35,714 bases of DNA from a bacterium UBP7_UBA7824 (GTDB lineage: Bacteria; UBP7; UBA6624). Numbering within the stretch: the first letter of the stretch is position 1; every line of letters starts with the position of its first letter. The position numbers and the translations under genes were made by a program. Shown piece by piece: positions 15,774-23,880 of the stretch. The notes under the pieces were generated by a model. It did not search any database and had not been told where the DNA came from. It saw nothing but the letters and a program-made list of their open reading frames with translations. Location: positions 1-35,714 of the forward strand of contig DLTY01000032.1 of assembly GCA_002501535.1 (NCBI GenBank). Direction: 5' to 3'.

Positions 15774-17120
15774 ATGAAAAAACAGCAAAAAGGAATGTGG
15801 CACACTGAAAGAGAAACGGAAAAAGCTGTTTACATTGTACGAATAGATGATAATTTTAAAAAATGGTTTCCTAAAAGGGTTGTAGATGGGCCAGATGAAA
15901 CAGGTCTTTTGTACGTAGAGTCTTGGTTTATAAAAAATAACCCATTGCCAGAAATATTGGATGAAAGAGTGGATGTGCCAAAATTACCAGCACGGAAACC
16001 ATGGAAAAAAGGCAGTTTATCTTTTTCAAAAGCAAGCCAGTATTTACTTTGCCCAAAACAATATTACTTTTCTTATGAGAAAAAAATTCCTACCATGGTT
16101 AGCCCTCCTTTGTATCGCGGCAGTGTTGCTCATGCAGTTCTGGAATCTTTATTCAAGTGTGATTTAGATAAAGCAAAACCATCCTCATACATAAAAGCAC
16201 TCTTGATGGATTATTGGGACAAATACAAAGCACGTTTTGAAACATCTGCACGCAAGAAGGGCAAATGGGATGATTCCAAAAGAGATGATATTTTAGATCA
16301 GATTATTTGGGTTGTTCATAACATGACCGATGGCAAGATGGATAAAAGCTCTGTTCAATTACTGGGTCCAACCGAAACTGAATCATGTGTCTTTTCAGAC
16401 GATGGCATCCTGGGAGGAATTATTGATGCGATTTTTATTGATGAGAACAATGATGTAAAAATTGTTGATTACAAAACTGGAAAAGCAAAAAAGAATGAAA
16501 TTGATTTCAATCATGAGTTGCAGGGTTGGCTTTATGCTTATTTGATTTCTGAGCGATTTAAAAAATTACCCACCAGTGTAGAGTTTTGGTATACGGGATC
16601 ACAGCAGATTAAAGAGCTGGAATTCGATCAAGAATCTATTGATGGTTGGATTTTGACCCTTAAGGATGCTGCTGCAGAAATCAAACAACAGTCAGGATCA
16701 CCACAATCTTTGTTTGAAGCAAGGCCATCTGAAAATAATTGTAAATGGTGTGACGCAAAGCCTTGGTGCGAGTCATATCATAGACATATTCAAGACATAC
16801 CCTGGCAAAAGCAAGGTCGCTCGAAATCTTTAAAAGGTAGTGTTTTGAATGCTCAAAAACCATCAGGCAATAGGCCAGGAGCAGTTTTGATTAAAACTCA
16901 AGATGGCGAGGAGGTTGTTGTGAAAGGTTGGGAAAGATCAGGAAAGATTTTAGGATCATTAGAGGAGGGTGTTGATATTTTTTGTGTTGATGTTGACATT
17001 AGGCTTTCAGACTATTCAGGCAATCTTGAGGGAGTGGTAAATGATCCTTATTCAATTATTGCAAATGGGGCAATTGTGGAAACTGGTGAAAAATTGCCAC
17101 ACATTGCTACATTACAATAG
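15774..17120 (+). CDS. Fe-S cluster PD-(D/E)XK nuclease (RecB/Cas4-like) with C-terminal OB-like domain
   Basis: This 448-residue protein is a RecB-family nuclease. The core has a histidine in SVAHAVLE (H120), D218 in GGIIDAIF, D232 and K234 in VDYKTG, and Q250/Y254 in HELQGWLYAY. Four cysteines are placed as in AddB and Cas4: C93 in LLCPKQYYF, and C323, C326 and C332 in CKWCDAKPWC. They should bind a 4Fe-4S cluster that staples the domain together. Residues about 350-430 look like an OB fold (VVVKGWERSGKILG ... DVDIRLSDY) that could bind single-stranded DNA. Residues 1-78 are not recognised. It heads an operon with NurA- and HerA-like genes, which points to DNA end processing. Exact substrate is unknown. 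Confidence 0.85.
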   Translation: MKKQQKGMWHTERETEKAVYIVRIDDNFKKWFPKRVVDGPDETGLLYVESWFIKNNPLPEILDERVDVPKLPARKPWKKGSLSFSKASQYLLCPKQYYFSYEKKIPTMVSPPLYRGSVAHAVLESLFKCDLDKAKPSSYIKALLMDYWDKYKARFETSARKKGKWDDSKRDDILDQIIWVVHNMTDGKMDKSSVQLLGPTETESCVFSDDGILGGIIDAIFIDENNDVKIVDYKTGKAKKNEIDFNHELQGWLYAYLISERFKKLPTSVEFWYTGSQQIKELEFDQESIDGWILTLKDAAAEIKQQSGSPQSLFEARPSENNCKWCDAKPWCESYHRHIQDIPWQKQGRSKSLKGSVLNAQKPSGNRPGAVLIKTQDGEEVVVKGWERSGKILGSLEEGVDIFCVDVDIRLSDYSGNLEGVVNDPYSIIANGAIVETGEKLPHIATLQ

Positions 17121-17126
17121 GAAGGA

Positions 17127-18119
17127 ATGACATTTCTAACAGATACACTTGCCAATATTAAGAATTTTCTAGTTGAGAGTGGAGGGGAAATTGCTTCAGC
17201 AGATCAAATAGAAGAAGCTTCCTTTGCTCCACAGCGATTGGATTTAAGAGATACTACAACAGTGCATGAAGGTGGGATGATTCAGGATTTAAAAATTGCA
17301 AAATCAGATACCGAGGACTTGTCCATTAGATGGTTTACTGATGGAGTCCAAAAAACTTTCCTGATAGGAACTTTTGATTTTGGCAGGAACCCAGTAACGG
17401 TTCATTATTCAATTATTGCAAGTTTGATTATTGGATTTAGGGATGGAAATTTTGAAATGTGGGGACAACCTAGGATTGAGGAGTTTGCATTGGTTTCAAA
17501 GTCTTTATTAGGTTCTGAACTTCCAAAAGGTTTTTTGGATACTGGGGAGAAGACAGGATATTTTGGTGCGCAAAGGTATGCTGCAGTTATGAGAGCCAGG
17601 GAAGAAAGACATAGATTGGAGTCAAATCATCTTTATGAATGGGCAGAAGAGAAGAAATATCAAGAAAAAATTTTGGTTGATGGATCTTTAGCACATCTTC
17701 CTAAACCGATTCCTTGTGCTGTTGGATTGTGCAAAGACAATCATCCTTTGTTTTTTACGCCAGAAACACAACGTAACATCCTCAGTCTTGGCTATTCTGA
17801 AAGAAGCGCATTGTTTTCGTACTCGACTCCACAAAAAGACGAAATAACAAGTTGGTTTTTGAGAATCAGGCAACCTCGTGCACATTCAGCTAATTTTGGC
17901 CTAATCAGACCTGAAGTTTACGAAGGGATGCCACTTGATCCTGGAAGTGTCGATGAGGTTTCGAGGTTGGTTTTTAGTTTAAGAAATCCGGTTTCTTATC
18001 CAAGCCCAAAATGGGAAAGATTAGTTCACCCATTGAAGGTTTGTACTGATTTTTTAACAAATCATTTACCCAAGGCTGAAACAATTAAATGGTTTTTACA
18101 TGGAGCGATAGTAACCTAA
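17127..18119 (+). CDS. nurA: NurA-like nuclease
   Basis: NurA is a 5'-3' nuclease that works with the HerA motor in archaea and some bacteria. The 330-residue protein has two DG motifs that match the metal-binding aspartates of the family, D72 in WFTDGVQ and D185 in LVDGSLAH. Also present are K203 in GLCKDN, SWFLRIRQP, the GLIRPEVY segment around R261, and a C-terminal NPVSYPSPKWERLVHPLK resembling the end of the NurA domain. Identification also leans on its place between a nuclease gene and a herA-like gene, six bases after one and 18 before the other. AGGAAGGA runs right up to the ATG. Sequence is divergent, so profile confirmation would be decisive. Confidence 0.72.
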   Translation: MTFLTDTLANIKNFLVESGGEIASADQIEEASFAPQRLDLRDTTTVHEGGMIQDLKIAKSDTEDLSIRWFTDGVQKTFLIGTFDFGRNPVTVHYSIIASLIIGFRDGNFEMWGQPRIEEFALVSKSLLGSELPKGFLDTGEKTGYFGAQRYAAVMRAREERHRLESNHLYEWAEEKKYQEKILVDGSLAHLPKPIPCAVGLCKDNHPLFFTPETQRNILSLGYSERSALFSYSTPQKDEITSWFLRIRQPRAHSANFGLIRPEVYEGMPLDPGSVDEVSRLVFSLRNPVSYPSPKWERLVHPLKVCTDFLTNHLPKAETIKWFLHGAIVT

Positions 18120-18137
18120 AATAGTAAGGATGGTATT

Positions 18138-19919
18138 ATGAACAAGAATTTTCACTTTGCAGAAGATAAATTTAATGAATATGTAAATCTTGAATGGGGT
18201 TTTGTGGGAAAAGGTGCAAGTACTGAAAAACACCCCAATACTTCTTCTTATTTTCATTTTTGGCTTTCAAGAAAGGAACAAAATCTTGAATTAGGAAATA
18301 TTGTTGCTGCTGTACGGGATGATGGACATATAACATTTGGGACTGTAGTTGATTTACGTTCCACTATGGACATGCCAAATTTCCTTTCTGATTACATATC
18401 ACATGATTTTGGCAAGCCAGATCAAGCATTACCAACAGATGTTTCAGAGGTTCTTGTTGCAAAAGCAAATATTATTGGATCAACAGATGATAAAGCAAGG
18501 CCTGTTACTCGAGCTAATATTTTTTATGCAAATCCTGCTGGGGTAAGAAGGGCTTTTAACATGGAGGGATACATTGAAGATAGAGGAGTTCCTATAGGTG
18601 TTATCAAGAATGGAGACGGACAGTTAACACCTATTTATGTTGATATTGAATTTCTTTTAGGCCCAGAAGGAGCACATTTTAATATTAGTGGAATTTCCGG
18701 TTTAGCTACGAAGACTAGTTTGGTTGAGTTTATGCTCAAATCGGTACAAACTTTTTTTCAGAGAAACGATGAATATAAGAAAAAAAGAATAGGGGTGGTT
18801 TTATTCAATGTCAAAGGTAAAGATTTATTGTTTTTGGATAAAGCCAATCCTGAACTTCAAGAGGAAAGTGCACAAGGAGAGTTTTATAGAGACATATATA
18901 AAGAGCTCAATGTTCCTCCAGAGCCATTTGATCAATTGCGTATTTTTGCACCATATTCTTCAACCACTTCGTCAAAAGTAAACAGTTTGAGACAGGACGG
19001 TTCAGTCGAGTATTTTGTTTGGGATATACCCGAATTAAGAAAATATCTGCCAGAACTTTTTGATGATGATGATTGGGATGATAATGTTCAAGCCGCATAT
19101 GAAGACATGCTTGACATAGTTGATAAAGATGACACGATAACAGAGTTTCCTGATCTTGTTGATTTTTTGGTCGAAGAGCGAAGGGTAATGAGGGATCGAG
19201 AACATTGGCATGGACATAAGAGAACTACCTTTTTTAAACTTGTTCAAAATTTAGTTACACTCCCTGAACTCTTTAAAGGTCTGGTCAATTCGAGAGATAT
19301 TCCAGAAAAACCACAGGATATACCATTAGATGAATTTAAAACAGGAGACATATACGTTATTGATATCCAGGCTTTGAATGACAGGGGTCAGCAGATGGTT
19401 TTCGAAAGAGTATTAAAGAGATTATTTGAGTTAGTTGAAATGAAAACTGAAGAAGAGGGACTCGATAATATTATTGTGTTTGTGGATGAGTTGAATAAAT
19501 TTGCCCCATCTGATAAAAGCACAACACTAAAGGAATCTATTATTCATGCTACTGCTAGAGGAAGGTCATTAGGGCTTACTTTCTTCGGGGCCGAACAGTT
19601 CGCTTCAATGATTGATAAGCAAGTTACAGACAATAGTTCAACTATATGTTACGGAAGATCTGGACCAACCGAATTGGGGCTTCCAGAATATTCCTACCTT
19701 CCAGATGAGGTTAAGAAAAAAATGGCAATATTCCCCAAAGGAACTTTGCTTTTAAAACATGCTCGTTATAGCCAGCCTGTAATTATGCAATTTCCATACC
19801 CTCCATGTGTTCCTGGAGATATGTACTTACAATCACAGGAAGAGATTGATAGAGGGAGAAAGAGAGCTCCAAAAGCAGCAGACTGGAAAAAGAAAGGAGA
19901 TGTTAAATTTAAGTTCTGA
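18138..19919 (+). CDS. herA: HerA-like hexameric DNA-translocating ATPase
   Basis: HerA ATPases are FtsK/VirB4-fold hexamers that pump DNA into a partner nuclease. In this 593-residue protein, residues about 40-80 (LGNIVAAVRDDGHITFGTV) look like the N-terminal HAS barrel. The P-loop region is HFNISGISGLATKTS ending at S194. Walker B is IIVFVDE with D450 and E451, and ATARGRSLGLTFFGAEQ (471-487) matches the arginine-rich and sensor region seen in HerA. The P-loop deviates from GxxGxGKS because it reads G-I-S-G-L-A-T-K-T. AAGGATGG upstream gives a good ribosome binding site. The stop overlaps the next start (TGATG). Adjacent NurA- and RecB-like nucleases support a role in end resection. Confidence 0.85.
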   Translation: MNKNFHFAEDKFNEYVNLEWGFVGKGASTEKHPNTSSYFHFWLSRKEQNLELGNIVAAVRDDGHITFGTVVDLRSTMDMPNFLSDYISHDFGKPDQALPTDVSEVLVAKANIIGSTDDKARPVTRANIFYANPAGVRRAFNMEGYIEDRGVPIGVIKNGDGQLTPIYVDIEFLLGPEGAHFNISGISGLATKTSLVEFMLKSVQTFFQRNDEYKKKRIGVVLFNVKGKDLLFLDKANPELQEESAQGEFYRDIYKELNVPPEPFDQLRIFAPYSSTTSSKVNSLRQDGSVEYFVWDIPELRKYLPELFDDDDWDDNVQAAYEDMLDIVDKDDTITEFPDLVDFLVEERRVMRDREHWHGHKRTTFFKLVQNLVTLPELFKGLVNSRDIPEKPQDIPLDEFKTGDIYVIDIQALNDRGQQMVFERVLKRLFELVEMKTEEEGLDNIIVFVDELNKFAPSDKSTTLKESIIHATARGRSLGLTFFGAEQFASMIDKQVTDNSSTICYGRSGPTELGLPEYSYLPDEVKKKMAIFPKGTLLLKHARYSQPVIMQFPYPPCVPGDMYLQSQEEIDRGRKRAPKAADWKKKGDVKFKF

Positions 19920-20701
19920 TGTTTTATCAATCTGATTATTTTCAAGCCAATCAAGATGATGACTGTTTGATCATCACTATAAACACCAAAGGCAACCCAT
20001 TAAATAATTTGTCAGATGCTTTTTCTGACAGCTTCAAAGAATGCGCGTTGCTTGCGGCTAAAAATGACACTTTAAAGGCAATAATAGTAACGGGTAAAGG
20101 GCCGATGTTTTCTGCTGGTGCATACCTACCTGAACTTATGGCTCAAGATACAGCCGGTGCTTCTCGTTTAGCTAAAAAAGGAAACAGCATATGGAGTTTA
20201 ATGGAGTCCGTCCCTCTGGTCACCTTGGCAGCAGTAAACGGAATGTGTTTTGGTGGGGGTTTAGAGCTTGCTCTTTGTTGCGATTTTAGAATTGCTAGCT
20301 CAAGAGCAAAGTTTGGTCAAACTGAAGTCAACCTAGGTCTCATACCTGGATGGGGTGGCGGTCAAAGGTTGGTCAGCCTTTTAGGCAGAACAAAAGCTTT
20401 AGATTTAGTTTTGAGCGGCCGTTTGTTTAGAGCGGATGAAGCGTTCGAGATGGGCTTGATTCAAAAAGTATCAAAACCAAAAGAGTTAATTGATGATGCA
20501 AAAGAATTTTTACAACCATATCTTGTTAAAAACAAACAAACAATTGCACTGGCAAAACAGTCTTTGGGCTTGCACTTGGAAATGCTTCAAAAGGATGCTT
20601 TAGCTAGGGAAGCAGATTTATTTGCGGAATCTTGGTCTTTAGAAACAACAAAAAAAACTATTAGTGATTTTCAAAATAAAAACCTCGATCAAAAAAAATA
20701 G
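19919..20701 (+). CDS. enoyl-CoA hydratase/isomerase family protein
   Basis: The 260-residue protein has the crotonase fold. Oxyanion-hole elements are SAGAYL near 65-70 and FGGGLELAL near 111-119, followed by FGQTEVNLGLIPGWGGGQRL. The first catalytic glutamate of hydratases is present as E136, but the position of the second (E164 in rat crotonase) is aspartate, D162. It may therefore be a hydratase with altered activity or another crotonase such as an isomerase. The start overlaps the herA stop by one base, so translation is coupled, though no functional link is evident. No other fatty-acid genes are nearby. Confidence 0.88.
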   Translation: MFYQSDYFQANQDDDCLIITINTKGNPLNNLSDAFSDSFKECALLAAKNDTLKAIIVTGKGPMFSAGAYLPELMAQDTAGASRLAKKGNSIWSLMESVPLVTLAAVNGMCFGGGLELALCCDFRIASSRAKFGQTEVNLGLIPGWGGGQRLVSLLGRTKALDLVLSGRLFRADEAFEMGLIQKVSKPKELIDDAKEFLQPYLVKNKQTIALAKQSLGLHLEMLQKDALAREADLFAESWSLETTKKTISDFQNKNLDQKK

Positions 20702-20713
20702 TTTTTTTTAATT

Positions 20714-22003
20714 ATGTTTAATGACGGCTTAATCAATGTTCTCTTCCTCCTCCTTTCCGGAGGAATTATTGCTTACCTGGGAGATATAGCAGGCAGAAAA
20801 TATTCAAAAAGTAAAAAAAGATTACTAGGTTTAAGGCCCAAGTATGCATCTGCAATATGGGCAGGAATGATTGGTTTTCTAGTTTCAGGTTTTATTTATG
20901 GTTTGCTATCTTTTGTTAGTAGCGATTTTCAAGATGCTGTTTTTCGCATTCAGGCAATTAAAAAAGAGCTTGCAGAGAGTTCTTTGCAGCTGCAGGAAAT
21001 AGAAAATACATATTCGAATTTACAGAGTTCTTATAATGATCTTGAGAAAAATTTTGGAAAATTAGAAACAGATTTAAATAACAGCAATAGCCAAATACAA
21101 GATTTAACATTAGTGAAAGAACAGTTAGAAAATGAGATAATTAACTCATCCAAACAAGCAGAGGTTTTAAATGCACAAATAGAGACCTTGCGAGAACAGG
21201 GGCTTTACTTAAACGAGGAACTTTCTGCGAAAGAAAAACAAGTTTTAAATTTAAAAGATGAAGAAAAAAAGCTAAATAATAGTATTTCAGAATTAAGTAT
21301 TAACTTACAACAAACAGAAAATGAACTATTTGAAAAAAATAAACAATTAGATGATCTCCAAAAAGATTTGCTACAAGTAACAGCAGCTCTAAATGATGCA
21401 GAGTTCCGAGCCTCCGAAGGCACTTTGGTTCTGGTAAAGGGGCAAGAGCTAAAGAGGTTGATGCTGCCTGGGGATCTAGATCCCCTTTTGTTGGGTGATT
21501 TTTTAAGAAGTAGTTTTCAAAAGATGATCTTTGATACCGAAAGTTTAGGTGTTAGTTTTGCATTTGAAACTGCGGAAACACTTGCATTAAGGGCTTTAGA
21601 TTCAAAAAAATCTGGGAATTATTTTTTAAGAATATCCGCCCTTTCGAATGTTTTTGTAGGAGACGCAGTCAAGGTGGTATTCGAATGGGTTCCTTCCGGC
21701 GTTATCTTCAAAGAGGGAGAAATTCTCGTAGAAAGATTTTTTGAAGACACTGCTTTGGTTCAGAATAATTATTTATTTTTGCAGTCTTTAATCACCCTGG
21801 TTGAAGAAATTGCTACAGCAAAAGGTATTTTTCCCGATGTAAAAACTCAAAAAAGAGTTTTTTACCCAACATGGAAGCTTACAAACAGAGCAGAAGAAAT
21901 GGTTGGTTTTGAAAATGGCGCTCTAGCATCAATTCAAATAACTAAAGATATTTATAATTTCGAATCTATGTCTAAAATAGAAATCATAATTCAGGGAAAA
22001 TAA
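20714..22003 (+). CDS. DUF3084 coiled-coil membrane protein
   Basis: The 429-residue protein begins with a membrane helix (about 5-22), the DUF3084 motif AYLGDIAGRKYSKSKKRLLGLRPKY and a second helix (about 46-66). A long coiled coil (about 75-240) rich in Glu, Leu, Asn and Gln follows, then a mixed alpha/beta C-terminal domain. The family has no established function; the layout suggests a membrane-anchored scaffold, perhaps in the cell envelope. It lies between an enoyl-CoA hydratase and metG, with its stop overlapping the metG start. No Shine-Dalgarno is seen before the ATG, so it may depend on upstream translation. Confidence 0.82.
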   Translation: MFNDGLINVLFLLLSGGIIAYLGDIAGRKYSKSKKRLLGLRPKYASAIWAGMIGFLVSGFIYGLLSFVSSDFQDAVFRIQAIKKELAESSLQLQEIENTYSNLQSSYNDLEKNFGKLETDLNNSNSQIQDLTLVKEQLENEIINSSKQAEVLNAQIETLREQGLYLNEELSAKEKQVLNLKDEEKKLNNSISELSINLQQTENELFEKNKQLDDLQKDLLQVTAALNDAEFRASEGTLVLVKGQELKRLMLPGDLDPLLLGDFLRSSFQKMIFDTESLGVSFAFETAETLALRALDSKKSGNYFLRISALSNVFVGDAVKVVFEWVPSGVIFKEGEILVERFFEDTALVQNNYLFLQSLITLVEEIATAKGIFPDVKTQKRVFYPTWKLTNRAEEMVGFENGALASIQITKDIYNFESMSKIEIIIQGK

Positions 22004-23880
22004 TGTTTAAACATATCACAACACCTATTTTTTACCCAAATGCGAATCCTCATCTTGGACATGCGTATACCAGTATTTTTGCTGATGTTTTTTGTAGGTA
22101 TATTAGGCTCAGTGGCAAAGAAGTTTTAATGACAACAGGGACTGATGAACATGCTGAAAAAATTGAAAAAATAGCTATGATCGAGGGTTTGAAAGCAAAA
22201 GATTTTGTAAAAAAAATGCGTCCTAAATGGCATCAGCTTATGGATCATTTGAATATTGGTGCCCATCAATTTATCCATACAGACGATTCAGAACATCACA
22301 AAGACGTCCAGAGGCTTTTTTTGAGGTTAAAAGAAAAAAACCAAGTTAAAAAAGGAATTTATGAAGGTTGGTACAATGTTCGAGAGGCTAGATTTGTTCC
22401 GGAGCTAGAAGCAAAAAAAAGTAATTATTTAGACTCAGATACTGGTGATAGTTTAGAAAAGGTCAAAGAGGACGCTTGGTTTTTCCCACTTTCAAAATGG
22501 GCACCAAAAGTTGCCAGCTTCATTGAGGACAATCCTGATTTTGTTAATCCACCTGGTAGGCGGAAGGAAATTTTAGCAAGATTAAATGGTGAAGTTGAAG
22601 ATTTATGTATTTCTAGACCAAAATCAAGATTGAATTTTGCAGTTCCGATTCCTGATGACGATGAGAATGTTTTTTACGTTTGGTTTGATGCTTTGACAAC
22701 ATATTTGTCAGGTTTGAACTGGGGTAAGGATGACCAATGGGAGGATAAATGGAGGAATTCATTTCATCTCCTTGCAAAAGATATACTATGGTTTCATGCA
22801 GGGGTATGGCCAGCTCTATTGATGGCCGCTGATCTACCGCTACCAAAAGGGATGTTTGTTCATGGTTATCTGACTGTTGGGAATACCAAAATGTCAAAAA
22901 GTCTTGGGAATGTCATAGACCCTTTAAAAATTACAAAAAAAACTGGATTGCATGAAGAAGATTCTTTAAGATTCTTCTGTCTTTACTCTATTCCATTTGG
23001 CAGTGACGGCTCTGTTACAGTTGATCAGTTTTTTAATTTTTATAATTCATTTTTGGCAAACGAGTTGGGAAACTTAATACATCGATCATTATCGATGATT
23101 GACAGATATCTTGATTGCACAGTTCAGCCTGCCGATAAGCTTGATGAAGCATATTCAAGCCAAAAAATAAAATGTATAAAAGAGTGGCATGCTGGCTTCG
23201 AGGCTTTAAATCCTCGTAACTCAATGGAGGCAGTTTTAGACCTGGTTCGCTGGGGGCATAAGTATTTGGACGATATGCAACCATGGAATCTTTATAAAAA
23301 CAAAAATCAAAAAGAAGTGAATGATGTTTTTTTCCATTTGTGCGATGCAATTCTGACAATCGGCAACATGTTAAGTCCCCTGCTGCCTGCAAGCTCAAAT
23401 AGCATTTTGAAGATTTTTAACTCTCAACCAAGCATGCCAAGCAGTAACGGAAGCTTTATTCCACCAGTTAAGAATTTACAGTCATTTTCGCAACTATTTC
23501 CAAGAATTGAAATTAAAAAAGAGAATTGTAAGGAGAATAAAATGAATGAAAAAAAAGAACATATTGATATTAAAAGTTTTTTTAAAACAAAGTTAAAAAT
23601 AGGAACAATAACTTCTGGCAAAAAACACCCGGATGCAGATAGGCTCTTGGTGTTCGAGGTAGACCTTGGAGAGGATTCAGTCAGACAGATAGTTGCCGGC
23701 CTGGCTGGTCATTACACAGTGGATGAGATGATTGGCAAACAGGTTGTTGTTGTTGCTAATCTTGAACCTGTAAAGTTGAGAGGAGAAATAAGCGAAGGCA
23801 TGATCCTCTGTGCTGATGATGGCGGTCCAATTGCTTTACACCCTCAAAAGCAAGTTTCAAATGGTACTATAGTGAAATGA
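22003..23880 (+). CDS. metG: methionyl-tRNA synthetase with C-terminal tRNA-binding domain
   Basis: MetG charges initiator and elongator tRNA with methionine. The class I motifs are HLGH at 17-20 and KMSKS at 296-300. I see no cysteine cluster of the zinc-knuckle type in the connective peptide, so it belongs to the zinc-free group. Residues about 523-625 (SFFKTKLKIGTITSGKKHPDADRLL ... MILCADDGG) are an EMAPII/Trbp111 tRNA-binding OB domain, joined by a charged linker. An internal ATG at 23542 with an AAGGAG six bases upstream could start this domain alone. The gene overlaps both neighbours (DUF3084 by one base, the dehydrogenase by ATGA). Confidence 0.96.
   Translation: MFKHITTPIFYPNANPHLGHAYTSIFADVFCRYIRLSGKEVLMTTGTDEHAEKIEKIAMIEGLKAKDFVKKMRPKWHQLMDHLNIGAHQFIHTDDSEHHKDVQRLFLRLKEKNQVKKGIYEGWYNVREARFVPELEAKKSNYLDSDTGDSLEKVKEDAWFFPLSKWAPKVASFIEDNPDFVNPPGRRKEILARLNGEVEDLCISRPKSRLNFAVPIPDDDENVFYVWFDALTTYLSGLNWGKDDQWEDKWRNSFHLLAKDILWFHAGVWPALLMAADLPLPKGMFVHGYLTVGNTKMSKSLGNVIDPLKITKKTGLHEEDSLRFFCLYSIPFGSDGSVTVDQFFNFYNSFLANELGNLIHRSLSMIDRYLDCTVQPADKLDEAYSSQKIKCIKEWHAGFEALNPRNSMEAVLDLVRWGHKYLDDMQPWNLYKNKNQKEVNDVFFHLCDAILTIGNMLSPLLPASSNSILKIFNSQPSMPSSNGSFIPPVKNLQSFSQLFPRIEIKKENCKENKMNEKKEHIDIKSFFKTKLKIGTITSGKKHPDADRLLVFEVDLGEDSVRQIVAGLAGHYTVDEMIGKQVVVVANLEPVKLRGEISEGMILCADDGGPIALHPQKQVSNGTIVK
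23530..23535 (+). promoter_or_regulatory. internal Shine-Dalgarno within metG
   Basis: AAGGAG stands six bases upstream of an in-frame ATG (23542) exactly at the boundary between the synthetase body and the tRNA-binding domain. It is a stronger ribosome binding site than most true gene starts in the window. Translation from it would give a 112-residue Trbp111/CsaA-like protein. The linker also encodes lysine/glutamate codons that are rich in AAG/GAG-like strings, so chance is possible. Confidence 0.5.

Noticed and set aside
15774..19919. The nuclease/NurA/HerA genes as a recently acquired mobile defence island.
   Set aside because: There is no integrase, transposase, repeat, tRNA border or obvious composition change, and the genes are run into a housekeeping operon.
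20699..20713. The T-run after the enoyl-CoA hydratase stop as an intrinsic terminator.
   Set aside because: No GC-rich stem precedes it, and the next gene starts within 12 bases on the same strand.
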